The position numbers were made by a program, and so were the translations under genes. A DNA stretch of 64,000 bases from the NCBI RefSeq assembly GCF_009674885.1, contig NZ_WKKA01000003.1:186001-250000 (forward strand). The letters run 5' to 3'. Below the pieces are notes generated by a model, which saw nothing but the letters and a program-made list of their open reading frames with translations, ran no database searches and was not told the origin of the DNA. The DNA is from Paracoccus sp. S-4012 (GTDB lineage: Bacteria; Pseudomonadota; Alphaproteobacteria; Rhodobacterales; Rhodobacteraceae). The stretch's first letter is position 1, and the number at the start of each line of letters is the position of its first letter. Below, one piece after another: positions 9,241 to 18,324 of the stretch.

Positions 9241-9379
9241 CGCGGCGTCCCTTTGTCCCTCTGGCGGCCGACGCTGCCGCCGAACCTGCCGCTGGAAACG
9301 GCATATCGCGCGGGATTGCAAGCATGGCGCGACCGGGGCGGGCCTTGACCGGGGGCAGGGCAGGGGCCAAAGCAGCCGC

Positions 9380-10396
9380 ATGACGCTGACCATCGACCTC
9401 GAGGCCCTGACCTCCAACTGGCGCGCGCTCGCGGCGGCTTCGCCGACGGCGCGGGCGGGGGCGGTGGTCAAGGCGGATGCCTACGGGCTCGGCGCGGATC
9501 GCGTGGTGCCCGCGCTCCGCGACGCGGGGGCGCGGGAGTTCTTCACCTACACCGCCGCCGAGGGGCAGGCGCTCCGCCCCCTCCTCGGTTCCGACGCGCG
9601 CATCTTCGTCCTCGAGGGCCACGCGCCGGGGGCGGAACTCGACGGCCTCATTCCCTGCCTTGTCTCGCCGGAGCAATTCTTCCACGACCGCAGCCTGCGC
9701 CCGCGCGGCTCCTTCGCGGTGCAGCTCGACAGCGGCATGAACCGCCTCGGCTTCGCCGCGTCCGAATGGGCGGGGCTGCGGGGCGAGGTTCTGGCGGCGA
9801 GGCCGGCGCTGCTGATGTCGCATCTCTTCGCAGCCGACCAGCCGGACGCCCCGCACAGCGCCGCCCAGCTTGCCCGCTTCCGGGCGATGACCGATGGCAC
9901 TGGCGTCCCGCGCTCGCTAGCCGCGACGGGGGGCATCCTGCTCGGGCCGGAGTATCACTTCGACCTGACCCGGCCGGGGGTCGGCCTCTATGGCGGGTTG
10001 CCTTACGCGGCCGCGCGCCCGGTGGTCACGCTGACCCTGCCGCTGCGCCAGCTTCGCTGGATCGAGCCGGGCGAGACGGTCGGCTACAACGGCGCCTGGA
10101 CCGCCAGGCGGCGCACCCGCATCGCCACCCTCTCGGGCGGTTACGCGGACGGCCTGCCGCGCGCCCTCGCCGGGAAGGGCGTGACCCTGTTCGCGGGCGA
10201 CCGCGAGGTGCCGCTGGTCGGCCGCGTCTCGATGGACGCCATCACCCTCGACGTGACCGACTTGCCCGAGATCCCCGAGGCGTTCGAGCTGATCGGCCCG
10301 CATCGCGGCATCGACGCCTATGCGGCGCTCTTCGGCTCCATCGGCTACGAGGCGCTGACCGCCCTCGGCCGCCGCTATCCGCGCCGCTATCTGTGA
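9380..10396 (+). CDS. alr: Alanine racemase
   Basis: 338-residue PLP enzyme that interconverts L- and D-alanine for peptidoglycan. The PLP-binding lysine is K31 in [11 protein letters not shown], and the C-terminal beta domain has the catalytic tyrosine at residue 236 in [16 protein letters not shown] and [13 protein letters not shown] are further family motifs. At 338 residues it is slightly shorter than the typical 355-375. It is alone on its strand, divergent from pccB, and 120 bases upstream of the phoH operon. Confidence 0.95.
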   Translation: MTLTIDLEALTSNWRALAAASPTARAGAVVKADAYGLGADRVVPALRDAGAREFFTYTAAEGQALRPLLGSDARIFVLEGHAPGAELDGLIPCLVSPEQFFHDRSLRPRGSFAVQLDSGMNRLGFAASEWAGLRGEVLAARPALLMSHLFAADQPDAPHSAAQLARFRAMTDGTGVPRSLAATGGILLGPEYHFDLTRPGVGLYGGLPYAAARPVVTLTLPLRQLRWIEPGETVGYNGAWTARRRTRIATLSGGYADGLPRALAGKGVTLFAGDREVPLVGRVSMDAITLDVTDLPEIPEAFELIGPHRGIDAYAALFGSIGYEALTALGRRYPRRYL

Positions 10397-10516
10397 GGCG
10401 ATTTCGGTGAAATCCCGCGCGGACGCGCCCGAGATGCTTGCGCCGCGCGCGAGCTTCCGCAACCATGAGGGACAGGTTCCCTCATCGGAGACCATGACCC
10501 TGACCTGGAGCAGCCC

Positions 10517-11602
10517 TTGGGCCTGATCCCCGCGAGCCCCGCCGCCAATCCCGCGCCGGCCGAGACTGTGCTGGAGTTTCCCGACAACCGGCTCCTGATC
10601 CAACTCTGCGGGCCGCATGACCGGCACTTGGCGCGAATCGAGGCCGCGACCGGGACGCATGTGCTGCGCCGCGGGAACCGCCTCTCGATCGTCGGCCCGC
10701 CCGAGGCGCAGGCGGATGCCGCGGCGCTGCTGAACGGCCTCTATACCCGCCTGGAGCAAGGGCGCTCGGTCGATATGGGCGATGTCGAGGCGGCACTCCG
10801 CATGGGCGGCGAGTCGTCGGGCGACGGCGGCAGCCCGACGCCCGCCGAGCAGTTGGAGATGTTCGGGCAGGGGCCGATCGAGCTTCGCACCCGCAAGAAG
10901 ACGGTCGAGCCCCGCACCGAGGCGCAGCGCGACTATGTCCGCGCGCTTTACGGCCACGAACTCGCCTTCGGCATCGGCCCGGCGGGAACGGGCAAGACCT
11001 ACCTCGCCGTTGCCGTGGGCGTCACCATGCTGATCGGCGGGCATGTGGACAAGATCATCCTCTCGCGCCCGGCCGTCGAGGCGGGCGAGCGTCTGGGCTT
11101 CCTCCCCGGCGACATGAAGGAGAAGGTCGATCCCTACATGCAGCCGCTCTACGACGCGCTGAACGATTTTCTCCCGGCCAAGCAGCTTCAGAAGCTGATG
11201 GAGGAGAAGCGGATCGAGATCGCGCCGCTCGCGTTCATGCGTGGCCGGACGCTGGCCTCCGCCTTCGTGGTGCTCGACGAGGCGCAGAACGCGACCACGA
11301 TGCAGATGAAGATGTTCCTGACGCGTCTCGGCGAGGGCTCGCGCATGGTCGTGACCGGCGACCGCACACAGGTGGACCTGCCGCGCGGCAGCGTCTCGGG
11401 GCTGGTCGAGGCCGAGACGCTGCTGAAGGGCGTGCCGGGGATCAGCTTCAGCTATTTCACCGCCAGGGACGTGGTCCGACACCCGCTGGTCGCGCGGATC
11501 ATCGAGGCCTGGGACGCGGACGAGGCCGGCGTCGAGGCGCGAGCCGAGGCCGCCCGCGCGGGCATGCGCCCGCGCCGATGGATCGAGCGCAATGACGGCT
11601 GA
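10517..11602 (+). CDS. ybeZ: PhoH-like ATPase (YbeZ)
   Basis: 361-residue cytoplasmic P-loop ATPase of the PhoH family, which partners YbeY in rRNA maturation. The Walker A motif GPAGTGKT lies at about residue 155 and the Walker B-like VVLDEAQN about 100 residues later. The start is a TTG at 10517 with GGAG at about 10506-10509. The nearby ATG at 10494 is in another frame and hits a stop within eleven codons, and no in-frame ATG occurs for about 90 codons. Its 3' end overlaps ybeY by 11 bases, so it forms an operon with ybeY and the CBS-domain gene. Confidence 0.93.
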   Translation: MGLIPASPAANPAPAETVLEFPDNRLLIQLCGPHDRHLARIEAATGTHVLRRGNRLSIVGPPEAQADAAALLNGLYTRLEQGRSVDMGDVEAALRMGGESSGDGGSPTPAEQLEMFGQGPIELRTRKKTVEPRTEAQRDYVRALYGHELAFGIGPAGTGKTYLAVAVGVTMLIGGHVDKIILSRPAVEAGERLGFLPGDMKEKVDPYMQPLYDALNDFLPAKQLQKLMEEKRIEIAPLAFMRGRTLASAFVVLDEAQNATTMQMKMFLTRLGEGSRMVVTGDRTQVDLPRGSVSGLVEAETLLKGVPGISFSYFTARDVVRHPLVARIIEAWDADEAGVEARAEAARAGMRPRRWIERNDG

Positions 11603-12113
11603 GGTCTTCAGCCCCGCCGCTCCCGGCGCCGACGTGGTGATCGAGGACGAGCGATGGGAGGCCGCGGGGTTAGATGCCCTCGCGGCGAGGGCGGTCGGCG
11701 CGGCGCTCGAATGGCTCGACCGGGGCGACTCTGCGGTGGTGGTGATGGGCTGCGACGATGCCCGGATCGCGGCGCTGAACGCCGATTTCCGCGGCAAGCC
11801 GCGGCCGACCAACGTGCTGAGCTGGCCCTCGGTCGAGCACGCGCCCCGTATCCCGGGCGCCATCCCCGTCGCGCCGGACACCGACGAACTGGGCGACATC
11901 GCCATCGCCTACGAGACCTGCGCGGCCGAAGCGGCGGCGCAAGGCAAGCCGTTCGGCGACCATGTCATGCATCTGCTGGTCCACGCGACCCTCCACCTCG
12001 CCGGTTTCGACCACGAGGACGCGCGCGATGCGGAAACCATGGAAGAGGCCGAGCGTTCCATCCTTTGGGGCCTCGGCATCGCCGACCCCTATTCTGACCG
12101 CGGAACCCCATGA
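11592..12113 (+). CDS. ybeY: Endoribonuclease YbeY
   Basis: 173 residues. Zinc-dependent RNase for 16S rRNA 3'-end maturation and ribosome quality control. The metal-binding signature HxxxHxxxxxH is intact as HATLHLAGFDH (His131, His135, His141), preceded by FRGKPRPTNVLSWP, a family hallmark. Overlap with phoH/ybeZ (start ATG 11592) and a 4-base overlap with the next gene support translational coupling. The length is a little above the usual 150-160 residues because of an N-terminal extension. Confidence 0.95.
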   Translation: MTAEVFSPAAPGADVVIEDERWEAAGLDALAARAVGAALEWLDRGDSAVVVMGCDDARIAALNADFRGKPRPTNVLSWPSVEHAPRIPGAIPVAPDTDELGDIAIAYETCAAEAAAQGKPFGDHVMHLLVHATLHLAGFDHEDARDAETMEEAERSILWGLGIADPYSDRGTP

Positions 12114-13027
12114 ACGCCCAGAGCCGAAGTCCCGACGCCGACCCGACTCCCCCGGAGCCGTCCCCGGCCGACGACCCGCCCCCAGCCGAGGCCGTCGCCG
12201 CCGACGCCCCCTCGGGACGCAGCCTGCTGGGCCGCCTCTTCGCCTCCTTCACCGCCGACCCAACCGACACGGCCCCGGAGCGCGCCGAGCCGGAGGACAA
12301 CAGCCCGGCCCGAGGGGCGCCGAGCCTCGCACGGCTGCGGCAGATGAAGGTGGACGATGTCGCGCTGCCCAAGAACGAGATCGTCGCCGCGCCGGTCACC
12401 GCCTCGCTGCTGGAACTGGTGGACCTCTTCCGCGAGAACGGCGTCTCGCGCATCCCGATCTATCGCGACACGCTGGACACGCCCCTCGGCCTGATCCACC
12501 TCAAGGACCTCGCGCTGCAGCACGGTTTCGGCAAGCCCGAGGCGGCCTTCGCGCTGCGCCCGATGCTGCGGCCGCTGCTGTTCGTGCCGCCCTCAATGTC
12601 CGCCGCCACGCTGCTGCAGACGATGCAGCAGAAGCGGATCCACATGGCCCTGGTGATCGACGAATATGGCGGCGTGGACGGCCTGGTGACGATCGAGGAC
12701 CTGATCGAGCAGGTCATCGGCGAGATCGAGGACGAGCATGACGACCTCGACCAGCGGCAATGGCAGGTCGAGAAGCCCGGGCAGTGGCTGATCGAGGCGC
12801 GGGCGGAACTCGACGATGTCGAGGACGCGACGGGCCTCGTGCTCGGCCATGGCGACGAGGGCGAGGAAGTGGACACGCTGGGCGGTTTGATCGTCCTGCT
12901 GGCGGGCCGGGTGCCCGCGCCCGGCGAGGTGGTGCAGCATCCGAGCGGCGCCAGTTTCGAGGTGGTCGAGGGCGATTCGCGAAAGCTGCGCGTGTTGCGG
13001 CTGCGGTTTCCGGCGGCGGCGGAGTAG
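12110..13027 (+). CDS. CorC/TlyC-type CBS-domain protein
   Basis: 305 residues. After a proline-rich, low-complexity leader (about residues 1-75) come two CBS domains (about 80-205, including IPIYRDTLDTPLGLIHLKD and MALVIDEYGGVDGLVTIEDL) and a CorC_HlyC transporter-associated domain (about 215-302). There are no membrane helices, so this is the soluble CorC form rather than the DUF21-containing kind. Known members have been linked to Mg/Co efflux or called hemolysins; in many genomes, as here, they follow ybeZ-ybeY. The ATG overlaps the ybeY stop by 4 bases. Confidence 0.9.
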   Translation: MNAQSRSPDADPTPPEPSPADDPPPAEAVAADAPSGRSLLGRLFASFTADPTDTAPERAEPEDNSPARGAPSLARLRQMKVDDVALPKNEIVAAPVTASLLELVDLFRENGVSRIPIYRDTLDTPLGLIHLKDLALQHGFGKPEAAFALRPMLRPLLFVPPSMSAATLLQTMQQKRIHMALVIDEYGGVDGLVTIEDLIEQVIGEIEDEHDDLDQRQWQVEKPGQWLIEARAELDDVEDATGLVLGHGDEGEEVDTLGGLIVLLAGRVPAPGEVVQHPSGASFEVVEGDSRKLRVLRLRFPAAAE

Positions 13028-13210
13028 CGAAGGCGTCCTCCGGGACGTCTTGCGCAACGATCCCGCTGCTTCCCGTCCGGCGGTCAAAGCGGACGGGTCA
13101 GCGCCCGGCCCCAAGGCGGGCGTTGACCCTCTGTCAGCCCAACGTAGGCTTGGTCGAGGCTCATATCGTCCACGGGCGCGCCGTCGTGGCGTTTGTGCTG
13201 CTAAACGTGG

Positions 13211-13238
13211 AAAAGCCGCTCCGGTGCCCCGGAGCGGC
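13211..13238 (-). terminator. Rho-independent terminator of rpmG
   Basis: A perfect 10-base stem, GCCGCTCCGG (13215-13224) with CCGGAGCGGC (13229-13238), 4-base loop, followed on the minus strand by four U residues (aaaa at 13211-13214). It lies 40 bases downstream of the rpmG stop. Confidence 0.85.
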
Positions 13239-13278
13239 CTGTCAAGCGGCGGACGGCAGCGGTGCCGGCCTGGCCTGC

Positions 13279-13446
13279 TTACTTGATCTTGCCTTCCTTG
13301 AACTCGACATGCTGGCGCGCGACGGGGTCGTATTTGCGCACGGTCATCTTGTCGGTCATGGTGCGGGCGTTCTTTTTCGTGACGTAGAAATAGCCCGTGC
13401 CCGCCGTCGAGTTCAGGCGGATCTTGACGGTGGTCGGCTTCGCCAT
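13279..13446 (-). CDS. rpmG: 50S ribosomal protein L33
   Basis: 55 residues beginning [20 protein letters not shown] and ending VEFKEGKIK. This is the alphaproteobacterial L33 form without the four zinc cysteines. The key family stretch [19 protein letters not shown] is intact. It is a short single-gene transcription unit with its own terminator hairpin at 13211-13238 and lies upstream of nothing else on its strand until the convergent corC gene ends at 13027. Confidence 0.97.
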   Translation of the reverse strand: MAKPTTVKIRLNSTAGTGYFYVTKKNARTMTDKMTVRKYDPVARQHVEFKEGKIK

Positions 13447-13525
13447 CGCATGTCGCTCCTGGTGGTCCGGGCCGGGCGCGCCCGCAAGGGCGGCGCCGGG
13501 ACCGGGGAATTCGCTGAAGGCCGGT

Positions 13526-13939
13526 TCATAGCGGCTCGGGGCGCGCTGTCAACCCGTCCGGGTCGCAGGCCTCGCGCGCGATCACGAGGATCTTCACCAG
13601 CGTCCCGCGCGCATCCTCGACCGGTGCCACGACCATCTGCTGCCAACCGCGGTCGGAGGGGCCTGCCTCGATCGTGACCGTCTCGCCCGCCGCCGCCTCG
13701 ACGAGTGCGGTCCGAAGCACTTCGCGGTCGGCCGCGGGCCACAGGTCCCACCAGAAGCGCCCCTGCACGGCCTCCGACGGCTCGAAGGATCGCAGGCCCG
13801 CGCCGTTGACGAAGGTCACGCGGCCGTCCGGGTCGAGCAGGCAGACCCGCCCCGGCATCGCCTTGAGCAGTGCAAGCGCGAGCGCGGCGTCCTGCCCGTC
13901 GTTCTGGGGAAAGCGCGCGGTGTCGGGTCGCATGAGCAT
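13526..13939 (-). CDS. Stand-alone PAS domain protein
   Basis: 137 residues that are almost entirely a single PAS domain: [21 protein letters not shown] begins the sensory core and [24 protein letters not shown] covers the helical part. The C-terminal strands are [26 protein letters not shown]. There is no kinase, GGDEF or HTH output domain. The start at 13939 ([10 protein letters not shown]) removes upstream low-complexity sequence; the next ATG (13933) is also possible. It lies between rpmG and rnpB on the minus strand. The ligand and partner are unknown. Confidence 0.7.
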   Translation of the reverse strand: MLMRPDTARFPQNDGQDAALALALLKAMPGRVCLLDPDGRVTFVNGAGLRSFEPSEAVQGRFWWDLWPAADREVLRTALVEAAAGETVTIEAGPSDRGWQQMVVAPVEDARGTLVKILVIAREACDPDGLTARPEPL

Positions 13940-14095
13940 GGCGGTGGTCCCCTCGGCGTCACCAGAGCGCGAGCGGCCACGCGTCGCCCGGAACGGGGCG
14001 GCAGCAGTCAGGCCGCGTGGCAGCGCGCGCCAACCTCTGCGTAGCACAATTCTGGCGCGAAATCGACCGAAGCTCCGCGCCTTTGGCGGATATCT

Positions 14096-14484
14096 GCGCG
14101 GATGGCCTGTAAGCCGGGTTCTGTCCGGGGGGCCGAAGCCCCCGTGGATGACCATTCCTCTGGGCGCCGCGTCGCCGCGGCGCTCGTGCTGCCAACCCGG
14201 AGCGCCCGGACCAGGCCGTCCTGCCGAGGCTTGCCCCGGCGCGCGCTCCCTATTCGGCATTGCTCCCGGTGGGGCTTGCCTTGCCGGTCCGGTTGCCCGT
14301 CCCGCGGTGGGCTCTTGCCCCACCGTTTCACCCTTGCCGCGGGCGGACCCGCGGCGGTCTTCTCTCTGTGGCGCTTTCCCTGGGGTTGCCCCCGCCGGGC
14401 GTTACCCGGCACCGTTGCCTTGTGGAGCCCGGACTTTCCTCGACCCGGCATGAAGCCGTGCCGCGGTCATCCGGCCATCCGCGC
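14096..14484 (-). ncRNA. rnpB: RNase P RNA (type A)
   Basis: About 389 bases on the minus strand. The ends pair through GCGCGGATGGCC (from 14484) and GGCCATCCGCGC (to 14096), the P1 helix. Near the 5' end is the conserved block GAGGAAAGTCCGGGC, and near the 3' end ACAGAACCCGGCTTACAG, both universal signatures of bacterial RNase P RNA. The intervening helices are very GC-rich, as in other Rhodobacterales. Exact ends are inferred from the P1 pairing. Confidence 0.93.
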
Positions 14485-14515
14485 GAAGCGGATATGACGG
14501 CGGGAGCCGCCGCGG

Positions 14516-15217
14516 TCAAGCGCATGCGAGGGCCGCGGCGAGGCGGCGGTCGTCGGGCGATTCGGGGCCCTCCGCGCCCGGGCGGTGGCGGAGGCGGAAG
14601 GCGGCGAGGCGGGCCAGCGGCGGAGCGGGGGGGTAGCCGAGGGCGTCGAGGCTGTCGCTGAGCGGCGGCAGAAGCCGGGGGTTTTCCACCCCCGGACCCC
14701 CGGAGGATATTTGCCCAAGGCAAAGCCCCTGAAGCCCCAACCGCCGCCAGTCGAATCGCTTGCCGGGGTCGTCCTTCCGCCCCGGCGCCATGTCGCTATG
14801 CGCGATCACTGCGTCCGGCTCGAGGCCGTGGCGGGCGAGGATCGCTGCCAGCACCGTCTCGAGCGCGGCCATCTGAGGCTCGGGGAAGGGGCGGTCCATG
14901 GGGTTCGCCAGCTCGATCCCGATGGAGCGCGAGTTCACGTCATCCTCGCCCCGCCACGCGCCCGCGCCCGCGTGCCAGGCGCGGCGGCTCTCGCAGACGA
15001 GCTGCTCGGTCGTGCCGTCCTCGTGGATGAGCCAGTGGGCCGAGACTTCCGCCGCCGGGTCGCAGAGCCGCGCGCGGGCGCTCGCGGCGTCGGGCATGTT
15101 GGTGGCGTGGATCACCACGAGTTCGACCCGCCGCCCGCGGCGGTCGCCGTGATTCGGCGAGGGGAAGGCGTTCGTCAGAGGGCGCCCTGTCGGAATGGTG
15201 CCGGGTTCCAGCCGCAT
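14516..15217 (-). CDS. N-acetylmuramoyl-L-alanine amidase (AmpD-like, Amidase_2)
   Basis: Zinc amidase that cleaves the MurNAc-L-Ala bond in cell-wall turnover. The catalytic features are VVIHATNM (first zinc His), SAHWLIHEDGT, NSRSIGIELANP and HSDMAPGRKDDPG (second His and the Asp ligand). Length is 233 residues from the ATG at 15217, which overlaps the upstream gene by 43 bases. A later non-ATG start near codon 14 is possible because homologues start close to the NAFPSPNHGDRR motif. About two-thirds in, the coding sequence contains a dispersed intergenic repeat (14677-14735) read in frame as LCLGQISSGGPGVENP. No signal peptide is visible. Confidence 0.88.
   Translation of the reverse strand: MRLEPGTIPTGRPLTNAFPSPNHGDRRGRRVELVVIHATNMPDAASARARLCDPAAEVSAHWLIHEDGTTEQLVCESRRAWHAGAGAWRGEDDVNSRSIGIELANPMDRPFPEPQMAALETVLAAILARHGLEPDAVIAHSDMAPGRKDDPGKRFDWRRLGLQGLCLGQISSGGPGVENPRLLPPLSDSLDALGYPPAPPLARLAAFRLRHRPGAEGPESPDDRRLAAALACA
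14677..14735. repeat. Dispersed repeat, copy A (inside the amidase gene)
   Basis: Contains CCCCCGGACCCCCGG followed by AGGATATTTG and CAAGGCAAAGCC. The same order of blocks occurs at 20969-21024 (reverse orientation) and, more diverged, at 29605-29660 (reverse). The other two copies are in gaps or at a gene end; this one is wholly within an open reading frame. Confidence 0.75.
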
Positions 15218-15873
15218 ACGAAGCCATCGCCGTCCGGGTCCATCTGCGCCGGATCGACCTCGGGGCCGCCGCGGACGAGGAAGGCGATCTGCGCCGAATC
15301 GGCATCGGCGAAGGTCCGGCAGGTCCGCGCTGCAATCCGCGGGTCGGCGTTCGGCCGCGGCCAGACCGCGGTGCCGCGCTCATGGCCCGCGGCCTGCGCG
15401 TAGCGGATCAGCACGGGCGAGGCGCCCGGATAGGGGCCGGGGGTGATCGCCACGGGTTCAACGGCCACCGGCGCGACGGGCACCGCGACGACCGCCGCCG
15501 CGGGTGCGCTCGGCGGCGCCGGGATCACGGCCGGCGCGGCCACGACAGGTTGCGCCGGCTGGCGCCAGACCTCGGGCAGCACCGGGCCGGCCACGACCGC
15601 CACGGCCTCGCCGCGGATCGTCTGCCAGACGCTCGGCCCGCGGATATCCGCGGGGGTCGGCGCGTCGAGGGGCAGCGCCCGCGGGATCGTCTCGGGCACC
15701 TCGCGCTGGCCCAGCAGCGCCCATTCGCGTTCGTATTTGTAGGCCGCGTAGGGCGTCGTCGAATCGAGGACCGCGCCATAGGGCCGGTCGGCGATCACGT
15801 AGTTCGGGTTCCAGCCGGAGTTCTCGTTGCAGGCGGCGAGCGCCAGCAACCCGAGCCACATCGCCTGCCGCAT
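15175..15873 (-). CDS. Lipoprotein with C-terminal excalibur-like calcium motif
   Basis: 232 residues. The signal MRQAMWLGLLALAAC has a lipobox (LAAC, Cys15). A central Pro/Ala/Val-rich linker (about residues 95-150) joins a conserved N-terminal part (NPNYVIADRPYGAVLD) to a C-terminal domain with CRTFADADSAQ and DPDGDGFVCGW, which matches the excalibur-type Asp-rich calcium-binding motif with paired cysteines. The start at 15873 is chosen for the signal peptide. Its stop overlaps the start region of the amidase gene. It probably sits in the cell envelope; function unknown. Confidence 0.75.
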   Translation of the reverse strand: MRQAMWLGLLALAACNENSGWNPNYVIADRPYGAVLDSTTPYAAYKYEREWALLGQREVPETIPRALPLDAPTPADIRGPSVWQTIRGEAVAVVAGPVLPEVWRQPAQPVVAAPAVIPAPPSAPAAAVVAVPVAPVAVEPVAITPGPYPGASPVLIRYAQAAGHERGTAVWPRPNADPRIAARTCRTFADADSAQIAFLVRGGPEVDPAQMDPDGDGFVCGWNPAPFRQGAL

Positions 15874-15904
15874 CACCGTTCCCCCGGCTGTTTCCTGCCC
15901 GACG

Positions 15905-17395
15905 CTACCACCAGCGATCGGGTTTTGCCATGAATCCCGCACGATGCTCGATCGCACCGGCGACATTGAGCAGCGCTCCCTCCTCGAAGGGCCGCCCGAT
16001 CAGTTGCAGGCCAAGCGGCAGTCCTTGCACGTCCAGCCCGGCGGGCACCGCGATTCCCGGCAGCCCGGCAAGATTCACCGTCACCGTGAAGACATCGTTG
16101 AGATACATCGCCACCGGGTCCGCCGCCTCGTCCACCGAGCCGAGCGGGAAGGCGGCCGAAGGCGTCGCGGGCGTCAGGATCGCGTCAATTCCCTCGGCGA
16201 ACACCGCGTCGAAGTCGCTCTTGATGAGCGCGCGGACCTTGCGGGCGCGATTGTAATAGGCGTCGTAGAAGCCGGCCGACAGCACATAGGTGCCGATCAT
16301 CACCCGGCGCTGCACCTCGGGGCCGAAGCCCTCGGCGCGGGTCTTCTCGTAGAGTTCGGTGATCCCGTCGCCCTGGCCCAGCTTCGCGCGGCGGCCATAG
16401 CGGACGCCGTCATAGCGGGCGAGGTTCGAGGACGCCTCGGCCGGGGCGATGACGTAATAGGCGGGGAGCGCGTATTTCGTATGCGGCAGCGAGATGTCCA
16501 CGACCTCGGCGCCCGCATCGCGCAGCATCTCGGCCCCCCGTTTCCACAGTGCCTCGATCTCGCCCGGCATACCCTCCATGCGGTATTCGCGCGGCAGGCC
16601 GATGCGCTTGCCGCGGATGTCGCCGGTCAGCGCCGCCTCGAAGTCGGGCACCGGGATCTCGGCCGAGGTCGAGTCCATCGGGTCCACCGAGGCCATCGCC
16701 TGCAGCATGATCGCCGCGTCGCGGACGCTGCGCGTCATCGGTCCGGCCTGGTCGAGCGAGGAGGCGAAGGCGATCACGCCCCAGCGGCTGACCCGGCCAT
16801 AGGTCGGCTTCAGCCCCACGATCCCGGTGAAGGCCGCGGGCTGGCGGATCGAGCCGCCGGTGTCGGTCCCGGTCGCCGCAAGGCACAGGCCCGCCGCCAC
16901 CGCCGCGGCCGAGCCGCCGGACGAGCCGCCCGGCGTCAGCGCCGCGTCATCGCCCGTGCGCCGCCACGGGTTCACGGCATTGCCATACACCGAGGTCTCG
17001 TTCGACGAGCCCATTGCGAACTCGTCCATGTTGAGCTTGCCGAGGCAGATCGCGCCCGCGTCCCACAGGTTGCGCGTGACGGTCGATTCATAGGGCGGAA
17101 GGAAGCCCTCGAGGATGCGCGAGGCGGCCTGCGCGGGCACGCCCTCGGTGCAGAAGAGGTCCTTGATGCCGACCGGGATGCCGCACATGGCGGGCGCGTC
17201 GCCGGCCGCGAGGCGCTGATCGGCCGCCGCCGCCTGCTCGCGCGCGAGCTCCGGGGTGCCGTGGACGAAGGCGTTGAGCGCGCCCGCGCCCTCGATCGCG
17301 CCGAGGCAGGCCTCGGTCAGCTCGGCGGCGGTGAAGTCGCGCTTGCGCAGCCCGTCGCGGGCCTCGGCGATGGTCAGGGCGTTCAGCGCGCTCAT
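15905..17395 (-). CDS. gatA: Asp-tRNA(Asn)/Glu-tRNA(Gln) amidotransferase subunit A
   Basis: 496 residues. Glutaminase subunit of the GatCAB complex, which converts misacylated Glu-tRNA(Gln) or Asp-tRNA(Asn) to the correct amide. The amidase-signature catalytic residues are visible: Lys78 in VGIKDLF, the cis-Ser in GGSSGGS (about residue 158) and the nucleophilic Ser182 in [10 protein letters not shown]. The ATG at 17395 overlaps the gatC stop by 4 bases. gatB is not adjacent and is not in the window. Confidence 0.97.
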   Translation of the reverse strand: MSALNALTIAEARDGLRKRDFTAAELTEACLGAIEGAGALNAFVHGTPELAREQAAAADQRLAAGDAPAMCGIPVGIKDLFCTEGVPAQAASRILEGFLPPYESTVTRNLWDAGAICLGKLNMDEFAMGSSNETSVYGNAVNPWRRTGDDAALTPGGSSGGSAAAVAAGLCLAATGTDTGGSIRQPAAFTGIVGLKPTYGRVSRWGVIAFASSLDQAGPMTRSVRDAAIMLQAMASVDPMDSTSAEIPVPDFEAALTGDIRGKRIGLPREYRMEGMPGEIEALWKRGAEMLRDAGAEVVDISLPHTKYALPAYYVIAPAEASSNLARYDGVRYGRRAKLGQGDGITELYEKTRAEGFGPEVQRRVMIGTYVLSAGFYDAYYNRARKVRALIKSDFDAVFAEGIDAILTPATPSAAFPLGSVDEAADPVAMYLNDVFTVTVNLAGLPGIAVPAGLDVQGLPLGLQLIGRPFEEGALLNVAGAIEHRAGFMAKPDRWW

Positions 17396-17679
17396 TCGAC
17401 CACCTTCGGGACGGCGAAGAACCCCTCGCGCGCGTCCGGCGCGTTGGCGAGGATCTTCTCGGGCATCCCCCCCGCCGTCACCTCGTCGCTGCGGCGCTTC
17501 AGCCGCATCGGCGTCACGCCGGTCATCGGCTCGACGCCCTCGATATCGACCTCGTTCAGCTGCTCCATGAAATGCAGGATGCCGTTGAGCTGTTCGGCCA
17601 GCTTCGGCAGCGCCTCGGGCGCGACCGCGATGCGCGCCAGATGGGCGACCTTGCGGGCCTCGTCGGGGGTGATGGACAT
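17392..17679 (-). CDS. gatC: Asp-tRNA(Asn)/Glu-tRNA(Gln) amidotransferase subunit C
   Basis: 95 residues, the usual size. Small structural subunit that wraps GatA and GatB. It begins [19 protein letters not shown] and carries the family segment [20 protein letters not shown]. It is directly upstream of gatA with an ATGA overlap, so the two are translationally coupled. Confidence 0.96.
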   Translation of the reverse strand: MSITPDEARKVAHLARIAVAPEALPKLAEQLNGILHFMEQLNEVDIEGVEPMTGVTPMRLKRRSDEVTAGGMPEKILANAPDAREGFFAVPKVVE

Positions 17680-17739
17680 GCGCTTCCTCTCGGGTTGTCG
17701 CGGGAATAGCGCCCGCGACAGGGGTCATCAAGGCGGCCC

Positions 17740-18324
17740 TCAAAGGCTCCGCATCCAGAACTGCAAAGGGTGGCCGCTCTCCTCCGCCGCACCGAGGTCG
17801 CGCCAGTGGAACTCGGCCACGACGCCCGGCAGGGAGGCATAGCCACGACGGGTCCAGAAGCCTTCGTTGCCCCGCGCGCCAGGCGGGCGGGCCGGGTGGT
17901 CGTCCGGGCGGATGACCGAACAAAAGGCGACATGGCAGCGGCCGAGGTCGCGGGCGCGCGCCTCACGCGCGTCGAAGAAGCGGCCGCCGATGCCGCGCCC
18001 GCGCCATTCCGGCAGCAGCAGCGATTCGCCGCCGTAGAAGATCGTCTCCAGCGGCTCGGGCCGCCCGGCGAAGGCGGCGGCGAACTCGTCCTTGTGGTCC
18101 TCCATCGGCGTCGCGGTGGACACCCCGACCAGCCGGCCACCGTCGAGCGCGCCGACCACCAGCGCCGCGTCGCTCTCGACATAGGGCCGCAGGTAGCGCC
18201 GCTCGTAGTCCGGGTCGCCGTCGTAGAGATAGGGCCATTCCCGGAACACCGCGATCCGCAGGCCCGCAATCTCGTCGAGGCGGGCCTCGATCTCGGCCGG
18301 CGGAAGGACCCGGACCTCGGTCAT
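17740..18324 (-). CDS. GNAT-family N-acetyltransferase
   Basis: 194 residues. The acetyl-CoA-binding motif A is visible as [22 protein letters not shown] (Q/RxxGxG/A type: RGRGIGG, about residues 109-115). The N-terminal part ([21 protein letters not shown]) and the C-terminal [23 protein letters not shown] fit the fold. The substrate cannot be told from sequence. It overlaps by 4 bases the upstream NTF2-like gene, so they form a two-gene operon ending about 60 bases before gatC. Confidence 0.85.
   Translation of the reverse strand: MTEVRVLPPAEIEARLDEIAGLRIAVFREWPYLYDGDPDYERRYLRPYVESDAALVVGALDGGRLVGVSTATPMEDHKDEFAAAFAGRPEPLETIFYGGESLLLPEWRGRGIGGRFFDAREARARDLGRCHVAFCSVIRPDDHPARPPGARGNEGFWTRRGYASLPGVVAEFHWRDLGAAEESGHPLQFWMRSL

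Noticed and set aside
7726-9348. Long plus-strand open frame opposite pccB
   Set aside because: Shadow of pccB; composition rich in Arg, His, Asp and Val typical of antisense frames.
10494-10526. ATG at 10494 as the phoH/ybeZ start
   Set aside because: It is in a different frame and meets a stop within eleven codons; the TTG at 10517 with its own ribosome site fits instead.
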